From Mesorhizobium sp. (GTDB lineage: Bacteria; Pseudomonadota; Alphaproteobacteria; Rhizobiales; Rhizobiaceae), in the NCBI RefSeq assembly GCF_004963255.1, contig NZ_SUGA01000011.1, forward strand, positions 62,001 through 126,000: 64,000 nt of DNA, read 5' to 3'. Made by a program: the position numbers and the translations under genes. Positions 9,799 through 17,554 of the stretch are shown here, one piece after another. The first letter of the stretch is position 1, and each line of letters starts with the position of its first letter. The notes beneath the pieces were generated by a model. That model did not search any database and was not told the origin of the DNA. It worked only from the letters and a program-made list of their open reading frames with translations.

Positions 9799-11415
9799 AT
9801 GGCAACCGCAACCATTACCGCAGGAGCAATGCCCGGGCGCCCGGTCGCTGCCGCCGCGCCGGCCCTGCCCGCGGACCATATGCCTGTGCGCCGCGTCATC
9901 GCCTTCCTGGCGATGGTGTTCGGCATGTTCATGGCGATCCTCGACATCCAGATCGTCTCGGCCTCGCTGTCGGAAATCCAGGCGGGCCTCAGCGCCAGCT
10001 CCGACGAGATCCCGTGGGTGCAGACCGCCTATCTGATCGCCGAAGTGGTGATGATCCCGCTGTCGGGCTTCCTCAGCCGCATGCTGTCGACGCGCGTGCT
10101 GTTCACCGCGGCCGCCGCCGGCTTCACCGCGGCCAGCGCGCTCGCCGCGACCGCCACCAATATCGACCAGATGATCGTCTACCGCGCCATCCAGGGCTTT
10201 ATCGGCGGCGGCATGATCCCGAGCGTGTTCGCGGCCGCCTTCACCATCTTCCCGCCTTCCAAGCGCGCCGTCGTCTCGCCGATGATCGGCCTGGTGGCGA
10301 CGCTGGCGCCGACGATCGGCCCAACGGTGGGCGGTTATATCAGCCATGCCATGTCCTGGCACTGGCTGTTCCTGATCAATGTCGTGCCCGGCATTCTGGT
10401 GGCGACTGCCGCCTGGGCGCTGATCGATTTCGACAAGCCCAACCTGAAACTGTTCTCCAAGTTCGACTGGTGGGGCCTGGCCGGCATGGCCGCTTTCCTC
10501 GGCTGCATGGAATATGTGCTCGAGGAAGGCCCGAACCATGACTGGCTGCAGGAGCCGGCCGTCTTTGCCTGCGCCATCATCATGACCATAGGCGGCGTCG
10601 TCTTCTTCTGGCGCGTCTTCACCGCCGAGGAGCCGATCGTCGACCTGAGGGCGTTCAGCAACATCAACTTCGCCTTCGGCTCGCTGTTCTCCTTCGCCGT
10701 CGGCATCGGCCTTTACGGGCTCACCTATCTCTATCCGGTGTTCCTGGGACGTATCCGCGGCTACGATTCGATGATGATCGGCGAAGCGCTGTTCGTCAGC
10801 GGCCTGGCGATGTTCTTCACCGCGCCGGTCGCAGGCATCCTGTCGAACAAGATCGATCTCAGGCTGATGATGATGATCGGCTTCGTCGGCTTCGCCACCG
10901 GCACCTGGTGGATGACGCATCTCACCGCCGACTGGGATTTCTATGAGCTCTTGATCCCGCAGATCCTGCGCGGCTGCTCGATGATGCTGTGCATGGTGCC
11001 GATCAACAACATCGCGCTCGGCACTTTGCCGCCGGAACGGCTGAAGAATGCGTCGGGCTTGTTCAACCTGACCCGCAATCTCGGCGGCGCCGTCGGCCTT
11101 GCGCTGATCAACACGGTGCTGATCGACCGCAACGCCTTCCACTATGCGCGGCTTGCCGAGCATGTGCAGTGGGGCAGCCAGGCCGCGCAGACCAAGCTGC
11201 AGAACATGACGCTGAACTTCCAGCAGACCGCCGGCCTCGACGCAGGCAGCGCGGCGATGTCGAAACTGTCGGGCATGGTGCATCAGCAGGCGGCGCTCTT
11301 GTCCTTCATGGACGTGTTCATGATGCTGACCGTGCTGTTCGCCTCGCTCGGGTTCTTCGTGCTGTTCATCAACAAGCCGGCCCAGCAGCGCGGCGGTGGC
11401 GGCGGAGGCCATTGA
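9799..11415 (+). CDS. emrB: EmrB-type DHA2 multidrug efflux permease (second copy)
   Basis: 538-aa, 14-helix major facilitator pump. Helix-1 signature AILDIQIVSASLSEIQ, motif C-like region GLVATLAPTIGPTVGGYISH, and a late motif RNLGGAVGLALINT identify the DHA2 branch. AAGGAGG (9785-9791) lies 7 nt before ATG 9799. The C-terminus ends in a Gly-rich tail. It functions with EmrA2 just upstream and a TolC-like channel encoded elsewhere. A strong terminator follows at 11450-11490. The substrate is unknown. Confidence 0.94.
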   Translation: MATATITAGAMPGRPVAAAAPALPADHMPVRRVIAFLAMVFGMFMAILDIQIVSASLSEIQAGLSASSDEIPWVQTAYLIAEVVMIPLSGFLSRMLSTRVLFTAAAAGFTAASALAATATNIDQMIVYRAIQGFIGGGMIPSVFAAAFTIFPPSKRAVVSPMIGLVATLAPTIGPTVGGYISHAMSWHWLFLINVVPGILVATAAWALIDFDKPNLKLFSKFDWWGLAGMAAFLGCMEYVLEEGPNHDWLQEPAVFACAIIMTIGGVVFFWRVFTAEEPIVDLRAFSNINFAFGSLFSFAVGIGLYGLTYLYPVFLGRIRGYDSMMIGEALFVSGLAMFFTAPVAGILSNKIDLRLMMMIGFVGFATGTWWMTHLTADWDFYELLIPQILRGCSMMLCMVPINNIALGTLPPERLKNASGLFNLTRNLGGAVGLALINTVLIDRNAFHYARLAEHVQWGSQAAQTKLQNMTLNFQQTAGLDAGSAAMSKLSGMVHQQAALLSFMDVFMMLTVLFASLGFFVLFINKPAQQRGGGGGGH

Positions 11416-11449
11416 GGAGCCGGAACCCCCGCCTGGTCTCCTCAACACG

Positions 11450-11490
11450 TGACCCCGGAAATCGGCGACGATTTCCGGGGTCATTCTTTT
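11450..11490 (+). terminator. Rho-independent terminator of the emrAB2 operon
   Basis: A perfect 15-bp stem (11450-11464 with 11469-11483) closes a GCGA tetraloop and is followed by TTCTTTT. It starts 35 bp after the emrB2 stop. Confidence 0.9.
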
Positions 11491-11567
11491 AAGATACGCC
11501 CGCCTGGCGGAGAGCTGCGCCGCAGCCCGGCGGAAGCCGCGGCATTCACGTCGCGCATCGGCCAGAT

Positions 11568-11634
11568 CAATTCCAGGAAAAGTGTGGAACGGCTAGGCTC
11601 GGCGACTTCGCCGCAGCCCTCATCCGGAATTGCG
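11568..11634. repeat. Repeat family B, inverted orientation, with an insert
   Basis: CAATTCCAGGAAAAGTGTG starts a reverse-complement family B copy that closes with CCGGAATTGCG. The centre is longer than in other copies. A family C copy follows at 11650-11688, so the B-C pair here is the mirror image of those at 32197 and 41825. Confidence 0.75.
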
Positions 11635-11649
11635 TAACATCAAATACTG

Positions 11650-11688
11650 AGAGCGGTTCGGCGATTCCGTGAAAGGCTGAACCGCTCT
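11650..11688. repeat. Repeat family C palindrome
   Basis: Arms AGAGCGGTTC (11650-11659) and GAACCGCTCT (11679-11688) bracket a GC-rich centre. The copy lies 11 bp upstream of the next start codon and could fold into a hairpin in the leader. Confidence 0.75.
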
Positions 11689-11699
11689 AGAGTTCCGGC

Positions 11700-12980
11700 A
11701 TGAACATCCTGATTCTCGGCGCGACCGGCTTCATCGGTTCGGCCGTTGCACGGAAGCTTACCGAGGAAGGCCACCAGGTCACAGGGCTTGGGCGCGAGCC
11801 GGCCCGCGCGGCGCTGAAGATGCCTCGAGCTCGCTGGCTGAAGGCCAACCTGGCCGGGATGACGCGGAGCGAAGACTGGCAGGATGCGCTGAACGGGCAA
11901 CGGGTGGTCGTCAATTGCGCCGGCGCGCTGCAGGACGGCTACTCGGACGATGTCGGCGCCACCCAAGAACGGGCCATGCTAGCCCTCTATGAGGCAGCAC
12001 GCGGACGGGATTTGCTGATCGTGCAGATATCGGCGGAAACGGAGGGAGCCGGCTCCGACCTGCCCTTTCTCGACACCAAGAGGCGCGCCGATGCGGCGCT
12101 CACGGCAAGCGGCGTGCGCTATGTCATCCTGCGCCCGGCGCTGGTCCTCGGCCGCAATGCGCATGGCGGCTCCGCCTTGCTGCGGGCGCTCGCCGCCTTT
12201 CCGTTCGTGATCCCCCTGGCCTATGCCGACAGCCCGGTCATGACGGTTGCGCTTGACGATGTCGCGGCCGCCGTCAGCGCCGCCATCCAAGGCACGCTGC
12301 CGCCGGGATCGGACATCGCGCTGGGCCGCGATGACGGGCTGAGACTGAAGGACATCGTCCTCCTGCACCGCAGCTGGCTTGGACTGCCACCTGCCCCGGT
12401 GCTTGCCGTGCCGCCCCTGGTCGCGAAGCCGGTGACATGGCTCGCCGACCTCGCCGGTCGGCTCGGCTGGCGCTCGCCGCTCCGCTCGGCGGCATTGGCG
12501 GTGATGTCGGGCGGTGTCCGCGTTCGGCAGCGGCCAGGCGCCGACCGGCGCCTTCTGTCGGCGGCAGAGACACTCGCCGCCGCCCCATCGGGCGTGCAGG
12601 ATTTATGGTTTGCCCGCCTCTATCTTCTGAAGGCGCCCATCATCGTCACGCTCGCGCTGTTCTGGGTGGTCTCGGGTATCGCGCCGTTCCTGGGATTCGA
12701 GGCGGCGCGCGGCCATTTCGCCACCTTCCTGCCCGACCAGCCGGCGAGCGTCATGCTGGTGGCGACGTGTCTTGCCGATATCGCGCTGGGGCTTGGGGTG
12801 CTGTTCCGGCCCTGGGCACGGCGCGCTCTGCTCGGCATGCTTCTGCTGACCCTGATATACCTGCTCGCAGCAACATTGGCGGAACCAGCGCTCTGGCTCG
12901 ACCCGCTCGGTCCCCTGGTCAAGGTGGTGCCGTCGATGCTGCTGACGCTCACGGCCCTGGCCATACTGGACGAACGCTGA
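11700..12980 (+). CDS. NmrA-like SDR protein fused to a DoxX-like membrane domain
   Basis: 426 aa in two parts. Residues 1 to about 270 are an atypical extended SDR with the nucleotide motif GATGFIGSAVARKL; the catalytic YxxxK is not evident, so it may sense or bind NAD(P). Residues about 300-426 have four hydrophobic helices resembling the DoxX family. ATG 11700 follows directly on repeat C. The stop shares one base with the start of the next gene (TGATG), a DUF2269 membrane protein. This pair recurs in proteobacteria as I know them. A specific reaction cannot be named. Confidence 0.82.
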   Translation: MNILILGATGFIGSAVARKLTEEGHQVTGLGREPARAALKMPRARWLKANLAGMTRSEDWQDALNGQRVVVNCAGALQDGYSDDVGATQERAMLALYEAARGRDLLIVQISAETEGAGSDLPFLDTKRRADAALTASGVRYVILRPALVLGRNAHGGSALLRALAAFPFVIPLAYADSPVMTVALDDVAAAVSAAIQGTLPPGSDIALGRDDGLRLKDIVLLHRSWLGLPPAPVLAVPPLVAKPVTWLADLAGRLGWRSPLRSAALAVMSGGVRVRQRPGADRRLLSAAETLAAAPSGVQDLWFARLYLLKAPIIVTLALFWVVSGIAPFLGFEAARGHFATFLPDQPASVMLVATCLADIALGLGVLFRPWARRALLGMLLLTLIYLLAATLAEPALWLDPLGPLVKVVPSMLLTLTALAILDER

Positions 12981-13468
12981 TGCCGCTCGAGGACATTCTT
13001 CGGCTTGTCCATGTGCTCGGCGCAACGGTGCTGTTCGGCACCGGGATCGGCATCGCCTTCTTCATGGCGATGGGCGTCAGGACACGCGATCCCCGCATCA
13101 TCGCCCATGTCGCCGGCATCGTGGTGATTGCCGATACGGTCTTCACGGCCACCGCCGTGGTGCTGCAGCCGCTGACAGGCTACGGCCTGGCGCGCAGCAT
13201 CGGCTGGCCGCTCAACGAGGGATGGATCCTGCTGGCGCTGGCCCTCTATGTCGTCGTTGGCGTGTTTTGGCTGCCGGTGGTCTGGATCCAGATCCGGCTG
13301 CGCGACATGGCGAGGCAAGCGGCGGCGGACGCGTCCGCGCTGCCGCCCGGGTTCGACCGGCTCTACCGCGTCTGGTTCGCCTTCGGCTTCCCGGCTTTCT
13401 TCTGCGTGGTCGCTATCTTCTGGCTGATGCTGGCCAAGCCCAGCATCAACCTGTTCAGCCTCAACTGA
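12980..13468 (+). CDS. DUF2269 family integral membrane protein
   Basis: 162 aa with four predicted membrane helices: about 8-30, 45-65, 82-105 and 130-150. The start ILRLVHVLGATVLFGTGIG and the central LQPLTGYGL match the DUF2269 pattern, which carries conserved His/Gly in helix 1. The start overlaps the stop of the SDR-DoxX protein by one base, so the two are made together and may form a membrane redox complex. Function unknown. Confidence 0.82.
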   Translation: MPLEDILRLVHVLGATVLFGTGIGIAFFMAMGVRTRDPRIIAHVAGIVVIADTVFTATAVVLQPLTGYGLARSIGWPLNEGWILLALALYVVVGVFWLPVVWIQIRLRDMARQAAADASALPPGFDRLYRVWFAFGFPAFFCVVAIFWLMLAKPSINLFSLN

Positions 13469-13492
13469 AGCCGATCTTGAAAGATGGGCCGA

Positions 13493-13996
13493 TCAGGCGG
13501 CGGCCGGCTTGAAGCTCAGCGCCACGCCGTTGATGCAATGGCGCAGGCCGGTGGGCGGCGGGCCGTCGTCGAAGACGTGGCCGAGATGACCGCCGCAGCG
13601 GCGGCAGTGCACCTCGGTGCGCGTCATGCCGAGCGAGCGGTCGACGGTCTCGCCGATAGCCTTGGGGATCTCCTGATAGAAGCTCGGCCAGCCGGTGCCG
13701 GAATCGAACTTGGTCTCCGACGGGTAGACCGGCAGGTCGCAGCCGGCGCAGGCGAAGATGCCCTTGCGATGCTCGTTGAGCAGCGGGCTGGTGCCCGGAT
13801 ATTCGGTGCCCTGCTTGCGCAGCACGTCGAAGGCGGCATCGGAAAGAATGGCGTGCCATTCGGCGTCGGTCTTGGTGACCTCGAAGGTCTCGGCGGCAAG
13901 CGCAGGCTTGGGTCCGCCGGCGCGCAGCATCGCCCCGGTTCCGACGATGAGAGCGGTGGCGGCAGCCCCGCTCCAGAGAAAATCGCGACGGTTCAT
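13493..13996 (-). CDS. msrB: Exported peptide-methionine (R)-S-oxide reductase MsrB
   Basis: Repairs methionine-R-sulfoxide in proteins. The 167-aa protein begins with a twin-arginine signal (NRRDFLWSG, hydrophobic stretch, cleavage near ALAA at about 35), which points to the periplasm. The MsrB domain is complete: zinc pairs CAGC and CRRC, the GTGWPSF signature, and the catalytic Cys in RHCINGVAL. A thioredoxin-like reductant in the periplasm would be needed. It lies downstream of the fasciclin/anti-sigma/sigma operon on the same strand, 200 bp away. A link to that sigma factor is possible but not shown. Confidence 0.93.
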   Translation of the reverse strand: MNRRDFLWSGAAATALIVGTGAMLRAGGPKPALAAETFEVTKTDAEWHAILSDAAFDVLRKQGTEYPGTSPLLNEHRKGIFACAGCDLPVYPSETKFDSGTGWPSFYQEIPKAIGETVDRSLGMTRTEVHCRRCGGHLGHVFDDGPPPTGLRHCINGVALSFKPAAA

Positions 13997-14086
13997 GGCC
14001 GTTCCTCCTGAGACATTTTGCCAAGATAGCGCACCGCCCGGAAATCAAAAGCCGGTGACGCCCCATCCGTTCGTCTTGGTGATGCA

Positions 14087-14119
14087 GCTCCGCGCCGCTC
14101 TTGCGGGACGGCGCGGAGC
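14087..14119 (-). terminator. Hairpin after the fasciclin gene, possible terminator
   Basis: An 11-bp perfect stem, GCTCCGCGCCG with CGGCGCGGAGC, has an 11-nt loop. No T-run follows on the minus strand, so it may be a weak or Rho-assisted terminator or an RNA-stabilising hairpin between the fasciclin and msrB genes. Confidence 0.45.
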
Positions 14120-14196
14120 ACACCCTTGCCGGCGGCGCGGATCTTGGATGTCGCGGCCGGCACTCAGCCATGTCTTCGCCGGCCAGGTCCGCTTTG

Positions 14197-14751
14197 TTAC
14201 ATCTTCGGCAAGAGAACCTTGTCGATGACGTGGATGACGCCGTTCGACTGGCGGACATCGGCGATGGTGACGTGGGCGACATTGCCGTTCTCGTCGGTGA
14301 CGGTGACCTTGCCCTTCTCCGCCTTCAGCGTCAGCTCGCAGCCGCCGACCGTCTTGACCTGGTGGGCGCCGCCATCGGCCTTCGCCATCTTGGCGACATC
14401 TGCCGCCAGCGCCTTGGCGGCGACGACGTGGCAAGTCAGCACCTTGGTCAGCTTGTCCTTGTTCTCGGGCTTGAGCAGCGTGTCGACAGTACCAGGCGGC
14501 AGTGCTGCAAAGGCCTCATTGGTCGGCGCGAAGACGGTGAACGGACCGGCGCCCTGCAGCGTATCGACGAGGCCGGCGGCCTTGACCGCGGCGACCAGCG
14601 TGGTGTGGTCCTTCGAATTGACGGCATTCTCGATGATGTTCTTCTTGGCATACATCGGCGCGCCGCCGACCATCGGATTGGCATAGGCAACGGCGCCGAT
14701 CATGGAAAGGCCGAGCGTAGAGGCGAGCAAAAGGGTGGCGAGTTTACGCAT
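14197..14751 (-). CDS. Secreted fasciclin (FAS1) domain protein
   Basis: 184 aa: a signal peptide (MRKLATLLLASTLGLSMIGA, cleavage near AYA at about 24) and one FAS1 domain. The H1 motif GPFTVFAPTNEAFAALP and the C-terminal GVIHVIDKVLLP are both clear. The start is ATG 14751 with GAGGAG about 8 nt upstream; the longer frame to 14829 would bury the signal peptide. FAS1 proteins usually mediate adhesion. The gene lies behind an ECF sigma factor and an RskA-like anti-sigma factor on the same strand, with a 214-bp gap that can hold its own promoter. This resembles the mycobacterial sigK-rskA-mpt70/mpt83 locus. Confidence 0.92.
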   Translation of the reverse strand: MRKLATLLLASTLGLSMIGAVAYANPMVGGAPMYAKKNIIENAVNSKDHTTLVAAVKAAGLVDTLQGAGPFTVFAPTNEAFAALPPGTVDTLLKPENKDKLTKVLTCHVVAAKALAADVAKMAKADGGAHQVKTVGGCELTLKAEKGKVTVTDENGNVAHVTIADVRQSNGVIHVIDKVLLPKM

Positions 14752-14965
14752 TGTGTCAGTCTCCTCGGGTTGTTTTTCCCATCCTTGGGAACACGAGGAA
14801 ATACGGGGCTGTCGAAAAGCTAGTTTCACGACTGTGCAAATTTTTTTCTCGGCGCGATTTGTTCAAATGCCCCGGCCAACGACGACGGCAGAATTCTCCT
14901 GTCATCTGCTGACAAAAAATAGACTTCGATTAGTCTTGGTGAGCGTGATTATGCCGGAAGGACGG

Positions 14966-15688
14966 TCAGATGCCCTTCAGGTCACCCGCGGCGACGACCG
15001 GGCCGGTCGGCTGGCCGGTAGGCGAACCGCCCGAAGGCTCGAGGCTGACGGCGAGCACGGCGCCCTGCGCGAGCTTCTGCTGGACGGCCCGGGTGACGGC
15101 CATGCGCGCGGTCTGGCCGGCCGGGATGACGCCCATCGAGACCGGCGCGTTCTTGCCTTCGATCATCCACAGCTCGAAGTCCTTGCCGGCGCCGCGATCG
15201 CCGGAGACCAGCGACAGGCCGACCTCATGTCGGGCGGCGTCATAGACGGCGAGGTATTTGACGGGGCTGTTGTCGGCGGCAAGCGAGGCGACCAGCCTGG
15301 TCCCGGGCTGCGTTGCCGGCGGGTTGACGTAAGGCAGGGCGACATAGACGGCCAGGGCGGCAATGGCCGCGGCGGCGAGGCCGCGCCAGAAGGTCAGGCT
15401 CGTCCACAGGCTGCCGCCGGGCGCCGGGGATGTGGAAGCGGTCGACGCGAACAGGCGGCGGTCGATCGCCACCTTGACCGAAGCCGGAGGCTCGACGGCT
15501 GTGTAAGCGGCGGCCATCGGCGCGAAATGGACTTCCCAGGCATCGACCAGGCGGGCGAAGGCCGTCTCGGTGTCGATGCGACGGGACGCGATCTGCCGTT
15601 CGTCGGCTGGCAGAACGCCGAGAACGTATTCGGCGGCGAGCATGTCGTCGCCTCCACGTTCCGGTCCGTTGTCTTCCGCCAGCGTCAT
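14966..15688 (-). CDS. RskA-like anti-sigma factor
   Basis: 240 aa. The N-terminal zinc-less anti-sigma domain holds LAAEYVLGVLPADERQ, typical of the RskA/anti-sigma-K family. One membrane helix at about 98-118 (FWRGLAAAAIAALAVYVALP) is followed by a periplasmic domain with FELWMIEGKNAPVSMGVIPA. The start ATG 15688 overlaps the sigma-factor stop as ATGA; ATG 15700 is an alternative. It should hold the upstream sigma factor at the membrane until an external, perhaps redox, signal triggers release. Confidence 0.9.
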   Translation of the reverse strand: MTLAEDNGPERGGDDMLAAEYVLGVLPADERQIASRRIDTETAFARLVDAWEVHFAPMAAAYTAVEPPASVKVAIDRRLFASTASTSPAPGGSLWTSLTFWRGLAAAAIAALAVYVALPYVNPPATQPGTRLVASLAADNSPVKYLAVYDAARHEVGLSLVSGDRGAGKDFELWMIEGKNAPVSMGVIPAGQTARMAVTRAVQQKLAQGAVLAVSLEPSGGSPTGQPTGPVVAAGDLKGI

Positions 15689-16224
15689 CTTTCCAGGCAT
15701 TTTCTCAGTTTGAGCAGGCTTCGCCGCAGCCAAGTCCGCATCGTGTTCAGCGGAACCTTGAACCGTTCCGCCAGCTCGGCATAGCTTTCGCCGCTCAGAT
15801 AGGCGCCCCGGACGGCCGCCGCCCGGTCTTTCTCCAGTTCGTCGAGACAATGGTGGATGCGTTCGGCCTCGCCGCCCGCCACAGCCATGGCCTCGGGTCC
15901 AGGCGTCGGATCGGCGACGTCTAGGGCCGTATCAATGTTGGCGGAAGGACCGCGCCGCGCTCGGATGCGATCGATCGCATGGTTGCGCGCAATGGCCACC
16001 AGCCATGAAATCGGGCTCAGATCAGAAACCGCGAAGCGGTCCGCCTTCGTCCAGATCTTGACGAAGACCTCCTGCACCGCTTCTTCCGCTTCACCTCGGT
16101 CCCTCAAGACACGCAGGCAGACACCGAAAAGTTTCGCGCTCGTCTGCTTGTAGAGCAGATCGAACGCGGCCCGGTCCTTCATCGAAGTCCGGACGATCAG
16201 CTTGCTGATGTCCTGCGGCGCCAT
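15685..16224 (-). CDS. ECF sigma factor paired with RskA-like anti-sigma
   Basis: 179 aa, the standard ECF length. Region 2 holds AFDLLYKQTSAKLFGVCLRV and the core-binding EEAVQEVFVKIW. The 2.4 -10 reader is WLVAIARNHAIDRIRARR. Region 4 holds GESYAELAERFKVPLNTMRT. It is the first gene of a sigma/anti-sigma/fasciclin operon. Genomic pairing with RskA puts it near the SigK/ECF19 type rather than the general stress EcfG, which would have a NepR/PhyR partner. It probably drives its own operon and the fasciclin gene. Confidence 0.92.
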   Translation of the reverse strand: MAPQDISKLIVRTSMKDRAAFDLLYKQTSAKLFGVCLRVLRDRGEAEEAVQEVFVKIWTKADRFAVSDLSPISWLVAIARNHAIDRIRARRGPSANIDTALDVADPTPGPEAMAVAGGEAERIHHCLDELEKDRAAAVRGAYLSGESYAELAERFKVPLNTMRTWLRRSLLKLRKCLER

Positions 16225-16617
16225 GCCGGCAAATTAGAAGATTGCGATTTAATTGCAACGGGCGCCTAAGGCTTCGCCCGCCAAGGGCAGCGGCACGTTC
16301 GCGCGAGTCGGCAGTGAGCCGCTGCCAAGCAAATCGGGTCCGCTAAAGCGTTTCGACGACCGCTCAGGCTGCCGGCTTAAATCGCATGGGACGTCCCCGT
16401 CTCCGTCCCGGCTTCGCGGACGGAGAGAGAGCTAGCGCTGCCATATTGGTTACATGGCTAGACCGCTAGTGATTTCGTCATTGTGACCGCAAAGCCGTTT
16501 GCGGCCTGCGGCAATTCCCGCTAAGAGGCCGCCAATCAAGACTTGATGTTCAAACATGTCTTCATCCCGACACCGGTACCCACTTTCGGGAGACATGCTC
16601 AGCTGGGATCGATACCG
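16225..16617. other. 393-bp intergenic region before argB
   Basis: This gap separates the divergent sigma factor and argB. It must hold both promoters. Apart from the family A repeat at 16554-16598 I see no gene. Short frames here lack ribosome sites. Confidence 0.6.
16554..16598. repeat. Repeat family A palindrome
   Basis: Outer arms ACATGTCT and AGACATGC enclose CCCGACACCGG and CACTTTCGGG. It matches the copies at 31055 and 36072 almost base for base. It ends 19 bp before the argB start and creates a false in-frame extension of argB to 16543. Confidence 0.85.
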
Positions 16618-17511
16618 ATGACGGACGTCGCCGCCAACGCCGAAATGCAGGCCGCGCTGCTCTCGCGCGCGCTGCCTTACATGCAGCGCTACGAGAACAA
16701 GACGGTGGTGGTGAAATATGGCGGCCATGCCATGGGAGACCATGAGCTCGGGAAGGCCTTCGCCCGCGACATCGCGCTCTTGAAACAGTCCGGCGTCAAC
16801 CCGATCGTCGTGCATGGCGGCGGGCCGCAGATCGGCGCGATGCTGACCAAGATGGGCATCGAATCCAAGTTCGAGGGCGGGCTGCGTGTCACCGACCAGA
16901 AGACGGTCGAGATCGTCGAGATGGTGCTGGCGGGCTCGATCAACAAGGAGATCGTGGCGCTGATCAACGCCGAGGGCGAGTGGGCGATCGGGCTTTGCGG
17001 CAAGGACGGCAACATGGTGTTCGCCGAAAAGGCGCGCAAGACCATGATCGACCCCGACTCCAACATCGAGCGGGTGCTGGATCTCGGCTTCGTCGGCGAG
17101 CCGGTCGAGGTCGACCGCACGCTGCTCGATCTGCTTGCCCGCTCGGAGATGATCCCGGTGCTGGCGCCGGTGGCGCCCGGCCGCGACGGCCACACCTACA
17201 ACATCAACGCCGACACGTTCGCGGGCGCCATCGCTGGCGCCTGCCGCGCCTCGCGCCTCTTGTTCCTCACCGACGTGCCGGGCGTGCTCGACAAGAACAA
17301 GAGGCTGATCGACGAGCTGACAGTCGCCGAGGCCAAGGCGCTGATCAAGGACGGCACGGTGTCGGGCGGCATGATCCCGAAGGTCGAAACCTGCATCGAA
17401 GCGATCGAACGCGGCGTCGAGGGCGTCGTCATCCTCAACGGCAAGACGCCACATTCGGTGCTGCTGGAGCTCTTCACCGAGCACGGCGCCGGCACGCTGA
17501 TCGTTCCGTAA
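16618..17511 (+). CDS. argB: Acetylglutamate kinase
   Basis: Phosphorylates N-acetylglutamate, the second and usually feedback-controlled step of arginine synthesis. 297 aa. Motifs: KYGGHAMGD at the N-terminal phosphate loop, [24 protein letters not shown], and the C-terminal [18 protein letters not shown] 16618 is chosen because the upstream frame is repeat A. The N-terminal extension before the kinase core (about 28 residues) is the type found in arginine-inhibited, hexameric enzymes. In relatives argB usually follows engB; here they are separated. Confidence 0.96.
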   Translation: MTDVAANAEMQAALLSRALPYMQRYENKTVVVKYGGHAMGDHELGKAFARDIALLKQSGVNPIVVHGGGPQIGAMLTKMGIESKFEGGLRVTDQKTVEIVEMVLAGSINKEIVALINAEGEWAIGLCGKDGNMVFAEKARKTMIDPDSNIERVLDLGFVGEPVEVDRTLLDLLARSEMIPVLAPVAPGRDGHTYNINADTFAGAIAGACRASRLLFLTDVPGVLDKNKRLIDELTVAEAKALIKDGTVSGGMIPKVETCIEAIERGVEGVVILNGKTPHSVLLELFTEHGAGTLIVP

Positions 17512-17554
17512 CAAGAGCAGGCAAGTTCGCTGTTTCATGAAACGGTGAACTTAA

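Noticed and set aside
9730..11484. 584-codon frame antisense to emrB2
   Set aside because: Low-complexity His/Arg/Asp-rich translation opposite a clear transporter.
16543..16617. N-terminal extension of argB
   Set aside because: It is translated from a family A repeat.
16450..17538. 362-codon frame antisense to argB
   Set aside because: argB is certain; the other strand has no recognisable domain or ribosome site.
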